From positions 1-16,464 of the forward strand of contig DYTM01000008.1 of assembly GCA_020725985.1 (NCBI GenBank): 16,464 nucleotides of DNA, read 5' to 3'. This DNA comes from Methanomassiliicoccus sp. (GTDB lineage Archaea > Thermoplasmatota > Thermoplasmata > Methanomassiliicoccales > JACIVX01). The notes below the pieces were generated by a model. That model saw only the letters and a program-made list of their open reading frames with translations, had not been told where the DNA came from and ran no database searches. The stretch's first letter is position 1. Each line of letters begins with the position of its first letter. The translations under genes were made by a program, and so were the position numbers. Positions 12,793 through 16,464 of this stretch are shown here, piece by piece.

Positions 12793-12842
12793 GAATGCTC
12801 TCTCCCCTTCATGCGAGATTCCCCCATCTTTGAGGGGCATTC
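12793..12842. terminator. Nested hairpin between two convergent genes (possible bidirectional terminator)
   Basis: GAATGC (12793-12798) pairs with GCATTC (12837-12842). Inside, CCCC (12822-12825) pairs with GGGG (12834-12837) around an 8-nt loop, so the two stems compete for one base. A further TCTGCA...TGCAGA pair lies just upstream. The element sits in the 139-bp gap between the SHOCT gene and the convergent RAM-like gene. Archaeal termination mostly uses T runs, and none is strong here, so the function is only suggested by position. Confidence 0.3.
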
Positions 12843-12886
12843 CCTGTTGAATATACCCACATTCTCGGGCAACGCAGTCGAGATTA

Positions 12887-13582
12887 TCAGCTCTCGCTGC
12901 GCATCGCGCCGGTCAGATGAATGTCCTCTTCGGTGAGATGGAACCCGAAGGCGAGGGTGTCCTTCATCTCATCCCCCGCCCACGGGGGGACGTAGAGAAG
13001 GGCTCTCTGAAGCATCTGCCAATCCTCCTCCGCGATCAGGAGTTTGGATTTCTGGATCGGGAATATCTTGACCTCCTCCACGCCGTCGAGCTTCCAAATG
13101 TTCCTCGCGGCATACTCCCTCACCTTCTTCTGTGATGTCGACACGATTGAAACCATGACGTCGAAGTCCCCGATGAGGAACGCGACGAAGGTTGCGAATA
13201 TCCCCGGCGCGGGCTGCACATCGAGCACTTTCCTGTAGACGGAGTAGTACTCCTTCGGCCGGCACCGGACCATGACGCTGTACCGCTTCGTCCTCTTCGG
13301 CTTCTCTTTCGGCGTCGGGAGGAATGCCATCTTCAGAAGGGGCATGGTCCTCGTGTCAACGATCTGAGGGCACGCCCCGATGTCGTCGACGAGAACATCC
13401 CCGATTCTCTCGATGTCGTCAGCCTCGATGAAAAGCGAGACGAAGCGCGCGCGGGTCTGCATCGACGAAAAGAGGGGCCTCACCTTCTTCGCCGACGGAG
13501 CGGAGAACCTCTGATTCACGAAATTCCATATCTCCTCCGCGTCTCCCTTATCCTTCGGGAACAGCCTCATGAGCACGATCAT
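12887..13582 (-). CDS. Protein with tandem RAM-like (Lrp/AsnC-type) alpha/beta domains, no HTH
   Basis: 231 residues. Two related alpha/beta parts appear to be present: residues 1-90 ([20 protein letters not shown] ... [12 protein letters not shown]) and about 100-170, where [40 protein letters not shown] and [20 protein letters not shown] have the beta-alpha-beta-beta-alpha-beta order of the Lrp/AsnC effector domain (RAM). No DNA-binding helix-turn-helix is seen, so a ligand sensor or an adaptor is more likely than a classical Lrp. Its ATG overlaps the acs stop (ATGA), so it is translated with acetyl-CoA synthetase and may sense a metabolite for it or modulate it. The C-terminal 60 residues are not recognised. 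Confidence 0.55.
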   Translation of the reverse strand: MIVLMRLFPKDKGDAEEIWNFVNQRFSAPSAKKVRPLFSSMQTRARFVSLFIEADDIERIGDVLVDDIGACPQIVDTRTMPLLKMAFLPTPKEKPKRTKRYSVMVRCRPKEYYSVYRKVLDVQPAPGIFATFVAFLIGDFDVMVSIVSTSQKKVREYAARNIWKLDGVEEVKIFPIQKSKLLIAEEDWQMLQRALLYVPPWAGDEMKDTLAFGFHLTEEDIHLTGAMRSES

Positions 13583-15555
13583 TTGACCAACTCCTTCCTG
13601 GAGGAGACAAGTTTGTCCACGACCGATGGGTCGGCGAGAGTTGTTGTGTCCCCCAATTCTTCGACGTTTCCGGTGGCGATTCTACGCAATATGCGCCTCA
13701 TAATCTTTCCGCTGCGGGTCTTCGGCAGGGCGTTGGCGAATTGTATCATCTCCGGCGCGGCTATCGGGCCCACCTGCTGCCTCACATGCTGGATCAGCTC
13801 CTTCTTCAGCTCCTCCCTCTCCGGCACCCCTGCCTTCAAAGTGACGAACGCGAAGATCGCCTCCCCTTTGATCGGATGGGGCATCGGCACCACCGCAGCC
13901 TCAGCGACGTCCTTGTGACTGACGAGGGCGCTCTCCACCTCCGCCGCCCCTATTCGATGACCCGATACCTTGATCACATCGTCCACCCTCCCGACGATCC
14001 AGATGTCCCCGTCCTCGTCCCTCCGCGCGCCATCCCCGGTGAGGTAGACCCCGGGGAACCTCGTCCAGTAGATATCCTTGAATCGCTCGTGCTGGCCGTA
14101 CACCGTTCTCATTATCCCCGGCCAAGGCTTCTTGATCACGAGGTATCCGCCCTCGTTGATGTCCGCCTCCGTCGCGTCCTCTCGGAGTATTCCCGGATCG
14201 ATGCCGAAGAATGGAACGGTGGCGCACCCGGGCTTCAGCACTGTAGCCCCCGGGAGAGGAGTGATGAGTATCCCTCCGGTCTCGGTCTGCCACCACGTGT
14301 CCACGATCGGGCACTTTCCCCCGCCGATGACGTTGTAGTACCACATCCACGCCTCGGGGTTGATCGCCTCTCCGACTGATCCCAAGAGCCGGATGCTTGA
14401 CAGGTCTCTCGATCCCGGCCACTTCTCCCCTTCCCTCATCAGGGCCCTGATCGCCGTCGGTGCGGTGTAGAAGATGTTCACCTTGAACTTCTCGACGATC
14501 CTCCAATATCTGTCAACCTGAGGATATGTGGGGATGCCCTCGAACATGACGGTCGTCGCTCCCGCCGCAAGCGGTCCGTAGACGATGTAGCTGTGACCGG
14601 TTATCCAACCGATGTCGGCGGTGCACCAGAAGGTATCCTCATCCCGGTAGTCGAATATCCATTTGAATGTAAGAAGGACGTAGAGCATGTAGCCCCCGGT
14701 CGTGTGCAGGACGCCCTTCGGCTTCCCTGTCGACCCGCTCGTGTACAGGATGAAAAGAGGATCCTCTGCGTCCATGACCTCGGGCTCGCAGACAGTGGAC
14801 GCGGTCTCCATCTCATCGTGCCACCAGGTGTCTCTGCCCTCCTTCATCTCGACCGGGATTCCGGTCCTCTTGACCACGACGACGTTCTCCACGTAGTGCT
14901 CCTTCGCGAGCGCGATGTCACCATTGGCCTTCAGGGCGACGAGCTTTCCTCCCCTGTAGGAACCGTCGGCTGTGATCAGTATCTTGCAGCCGCTGTCGGC
15001 GATGCGGTCCTTCAGGGACTCGGAGCTGAACCCGCCGAAGACGATGCTGTGGATCGCACCGATCCTCGCGCAGGCGAGCATAGCGATGGGGAGCTCCGGG
15101 ATCATCGGCAAGTAGATCGCCACCCTGTCCCCCTTCTTCACGCCCTTACTCTTGAGAACATTCGCGAACTTGCAGACCTCCGCAAGGAGCTGTTGATAGG
15201 TGAATGTCCTCACATCGTTCTCCGGCTCCCCCTGCCAAATCAAGGCTGCCTTGTTCTTTCTCCAGCTCCGTGCGTGACGGTCGAGGCAGTTGTGGGAGGC
15301 GTTCAATTTCCCTCCCCTGAACCATTCGATCCTCACCTCCTTCGGATCCCAATCGAAGGTCTTGGTCCACGGCGTGTACCAATCGATTTCCTTCGCCCAC
15401 TTCTCCCAGAAAGCGACAGGGTCTCGGATCGATCCCCTGTACATCTCCTCATACGTCTCCTTACTCTTGATGTGGGCACTCTCACTGAACTCCTTTGAAG
15501 GTGGAAAACGTCTCCGCTCATCCATCACGGATTCGATCGTCTTTGCATCGCTCAT
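13579..15555 (-). CDS. acs: Acetyl-CoA synthetase, AMP-forming
   Basis: 658 residues, full length. It makes acetyl-CoA from acetate, ATP and CoA through acetyl-AMP. The N-terminal ACS motif [12 protein letters not shown] is at 87-98, the ATP loop [16 protein letters not shown] at 271-286, [10 protein letters not shown] at 419-428 (the second Trp shapes the small acetate pocket), [19 protein letters not shown] at 505-523, the hinge [17 protein letters not shown] at 525-541, and the catalytic, acetylation-prone Lys in PKTRSGK (617). The short-chain pocket fits acetate better than longer acids. AGGGGGAT before the ATG is a good ribosome site. The RAM-like gene is translationally coupled downstream. 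Confidence 0.95.
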   Translation of the reverse strand: MSDAKTIESVMDERRRFPPSKEFSESAHIKSKETYEEMYRGSIRDPVAFWEKWAKEIDWYTPWTKTFDWDPKEVRIEWFRGGKLNASHNCLDRHARSWRKNKAALIWQGEPENDVRTFTYQQLLAEVCKFANVLKSKGVKKGDRVAIYLPMIPELPIAMLACARIGAIHSIVFGGFSSESLKDRIADSGCKILITADGSYRGGKLVALKANGDIALAKEHYVENVVVVKRTGIPVEMKEGRDTWWHDEMETASTVCEPEVMDAEDPLFILYTSGSTGKPKGVLHTTGGYMLYVLLTFKWIFDYRDEDTFWCTADIGWITGHSYIVYGPLAAGATTVMFEGIPTYPQVDRYWRIVEKFKVNIFYTAPTAIRALMREGEKWPGSRDLSSIRLLGSVGEAINPEAWMWYYNVIGGGKCPIVDTWWQTETGGILITPLPGATVLKPGCATVPFFGIDPGILREDATEADINEGGYLVIKKPWPGIMRTVYGQHERFKDIYWTRFPGVYLTGDGARRDEDGDIWIVGRVDDVIKVSGHRIGAAEVESALVSHKDVAEAAVVPMPHPIKGEAIFAFVTLKAGVPEREELKKELIQHVRQQVGPIAAPEMIQFANALPKTRSGKIMRRILRRIATGNVEELGDTTTLADPSVVDKLVSSRKELVK

Positions 15556-15631
15556 CCGAAATCCCCCTGGACTACTGGCACCGGAAAACGGAACCCGTAG
15601 GTCTCCTTACGTCCCGGGTATGGGGCAAGCC

Positions 15632-15648
15632 CTATTTAGCGTTCTCGA
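15632..15648 (-). promoter_or_regulatory. TATA/BRE promoter of acs
   Basis: On the minus strand CGAGAACG (BRE-like, 15641-15648) is followed by CTAAATAGG (15632-15640). The transcript would start near 15612 and carry a leader of about 55 nt with the AGGGGGAT ribosome site. The same DNA has no likely gene on either strand between 15556 and 15836. Confidence 0.45.
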
Positions 15649-15732
15649 AAGCGAGATGGGGTCGAAACACAGGAGTTCTCATCGTCAGCATACGCCTCGC
15701 TTGTCGAGAGCGAGGACGGGTCGTCGAGAATG

Positions 15733-15742
15733 AAGAAAAAGT
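15733..15742 (-). terminator. T-run terminator after the Lys-rich peptide gene
   Basis: On the minus strand CTTTTTCTTC lies about 95 nt past the peptide stop codon and is the only T run in the neighbourhood. It would end the peptide transcript before it reached acs. A small hairpin with GCCC and GGGC arms lies nearer the gene, at about 15800-15810. Confidence 0.4.
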
Positions 15743-15836
15743 CTTTTCGGTCCCCGATTGCTGCGATAGGGTTAATCGAAGCTAACCGCTGAGCTTCGCC
15801 CGAAGGGCAATGCATACGCAACCGCGCGTAGGCTGT

Positions 15837-15911
15837 CTACTTCTTGCCCTTCTTCGCGGTCTTCTTCGCGGTCTTCTTCGGCGCGGCCTTCTTCTTGGTC
15901 GTCTTTGGCAT
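15837..15911 (-). CDS. 24-residue Lys/Ala-rich basic peptide
   Basis: The frame starts at the ATG 15909-15911 with AGGAGG (15918-15923) exactly 6 nt before it, an ideal ribosome site. The 24 residues begin MPKTTKKKAAPKKTAKK and end TAKKGKK; 13 are lysine and there is no acidic or aromatic residue. This is the composition of histone H1 or bacterial H1-like tails and would bind nucleic acid without a fold. A longer in-frame version from an ATG six codons upstream is possible but has a poor ribosome site. It has its own TATA box and a T-run terminator, so it looks like a genuine stand-alone gene. It ends with TAG. No family is assigned. Confidence 0.55.
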   Translation of the reverse strand: MPKTTKKKAAPKKTAKKTAKKGKK

Positions 15912-16000
15912 CTCTCTCCTCCTGGGCATTGCTCCCAAGGTCCCATCCCGGTCCTTTCGTCCCCGTCCAACAGTGACCTCGAAACCCAGTCCCGGAAGGA

Positions 16001-16014
16001 ATATAAACAAATGT
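16001..16014 (-). promoter_or_regulatory. TATA box of the Lys-rich peptide gene
   Basis: On the minus strand ACATTTGTTTATAT spans 16001-16014, with TTTATAT (16001-16007) as TATA. Transcription would start near 15978 and give a leader of about 65 nt. A second candidate, CCAAAGTTTAATC, lies a little farther upstream (about 16020-16032). Confidence 0.45.
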
Positions 16015-16031
16015 AGATAGATTAAACTTTG

Positions 16032-16092
16032 GAATTGTGAGAGAAGAAATACTCGAGTCATGACGACCGACATGAATATTGAATTGTGAGAG
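16032..16092 (+). repeat. Pair of 12-bp direct repeats between divergent genes
   Basis: GAATTGTGAGAG occurs at 16032-16043 and 16081-16092, 49 bp apart start to start, in the intergenic region between the Lys-rich peptide gene and the HAD gene. No other copy was noticed in the window. The spacing is close to five helical turns, so two bound proteins would face the same side. Confidence 0.5.
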
Positions 16093-16099
16093 CGCAGGA

Positions 16100-16115
16100 C
16101 GAAAGCGCTATGTAA
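16100..16115 (+). promoter_or_regulatory. TATA/BRE promoter of the HAD phosphatase gene
   Basis: CGAAAGCG (16100-16107, BRE-like) is followed by CTATGTAA (16108-16115). The predicted transcription start near 16138 leaves about 11 nt of leader, which holds GTGAGG just before the ATG. The second 12-bp repeat ends 7 bp upstream of the BRE. Confidence 0.55.
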
Positions 16116-16148
16116 TCACCACGACATCCCCAAGCCCGAGTGTGAGGA

Positions 16149-16464
16149 ATGGACCTCGTCGTCATAACCGATTTCGACGGTACAGTTGTGATTCCCGACA
16201 CGGCCGAGATCGTGCTCGAGAGATTTGCCGACGGTGATTGGAGAACTCTGGACGAGATGCACAATCGGGGAGAAATATCAATCGAGGAGTGCATGGAGAG
16301 GCAGTTCACGATGGTGAGGGTTCCCAGGCCCGTCATCGCCAAAGAGCTCGATTCCGCGGTCACGGTCCGGCAGGGCTTCGAGGAATTGGTGGAACATTGC
16401 AGGCGCGAACGCATACCTCTGAGAATCACAAGTGCGGGCCTCGACTTCTACATCAAACACTTCC
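16149..16464 (+). CDS. HAD-family phosphatase, MtnX-like, N-terminal part
   Basis: 105 residues are visible before the window ends, with no stop. MDLVVITDFDGTVVIPDTAE carries HAD motif I, DFDGT, at 8-12, with the nucleophile Asp8 and the acid/base Asp10. The cap follows (EISIEECMERQF near 43-54), then GFEELVEHCRRERIPLRITS with the HAD motif II Ser in ITSAG. The wording is like the MtnX/SerB-type HAD-IB group that dephosphorylates small metabolites; the substrate cannot be told. The start ATG has GTGAGG just upstream and fits the TATA box. Motifs III and IV lie outside the window. Confidence 0.8.
   Translation, partial: MDLVVITDFDGTVVIPDTAEIVLERFADGDWRTLDEMHNRGEISIEECMERQFTMVRVPRPVIAKELDSAVTVRQGFEELVEHCRRERIPLRITSAGLDFYIKHF

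Noticed and set aside
14593-15498. Long plus-strand open frame opposite acs (301 codons)
   Set aside because: It is antisense to a clear acs gene. The composition follows acs codon periodicity, and no domain or start signal is seen.
16031-16041. GGAATTGTGAG matches the left half of the E. coli lac operator (possible vector contamination)
   Set aside because: Only about 11 bases match, the following bases differ, and the copy is part of a 12-bp repeat pair in archaeal intergenic DNA. No other vector sequence is present.
1-16464. CRISPR array, insertion sequence, prophage or integrase
   Set aside because: No regularly spaced repeats, transposase-like protein, terminal inverted repeats or attachment-site pair was seen; nearly all DNA is covered by housekeeping-type genes.

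Overview
The window is archaeal chromosome, GC-rich, most likely from a Thermoplasmatota-like euryarchaeon; the phylum is an inference and the weakest part of this call. The domain is secure. There is an eL18-uL13-uS9-RpoN cluster, archaeal-type PheS and TrpS, a probable DTD2-type D-aminoacyl-tRNA deacylase, TATA/BRE promoters about 25 nt before several start codons with leaderless or near-leaderless starts, and tightly overlapping genes.

Layout: (1) 1-2063: the 5' end of a probable dtdA (minus), an FMN-binding PNPOx-like protein, and a winged-helix/TPR regulator preceded by a dyad element. (2) 2023-5081 (minus): a translation operon trpS-trmO-pheS. (3) 5243-6343: a CaCA-type cation exchanger with its own TATA box. 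(4) 6426-8739: a compact ubiquitin-like conjugation operon in the order E1-like, ubiquitin-like modifier (Ubl), E2-like, Rpn11/CSN5-like JAMM protease. (5) 8707-10292 (minus): a TIM-barrel protein of the endonuclease IV type, cut in two by an in-frame TAG, followed by a 6-phospho-3-hexuloisomerase. (6) 10580-12046: eL18, uL13 (frameshifted), uS9, RpoN and tRNA-Pro(GGG). (7) 12217-12747: a SHOCT-domain protein. (8) 12887-15555 (minus): AMP-forming acetyl-CoA synthetase overlapping a small protein with RAM-like alpha/beta domains. (9) 15837-15911 (minus): a 24-residue Lys/Ala-rich peptide gene. (10) 16149-16464: the 5' part of a HAD phosphatase.

The most notable content is region 4. The Ubl has a beta-grasp pattern and a naturally exposed Gly-Gly-Gly C-terminus. 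The E1 has the adenylation motifs, a candidate catalytic Cys and a Zn site. The E2 has HPN followed by Cys. The JAMM protein carries a complete H-x-H-x7-S-x2-D motif in an Rpn11-like context. Ubl and E2 overlap at TGATG, and E2 and the protease overlap at TTGA with a non-ATG start that is easy to miss. No RING or other E3 gene is visible beside it. The layout implies E1 activation of a pre-matured Ubl, transfer to E2, attachment to targets, and removal by the protease.

Two genes look broken or unusually decoded: the TIM-barrel gene (in-frame TAG, several usual metal ligands replaced) and rpl13 (about 17 nt missing at a conserved motif). TAG also ends at least six other genes here, so wholesale TAG recoding is unlikely.
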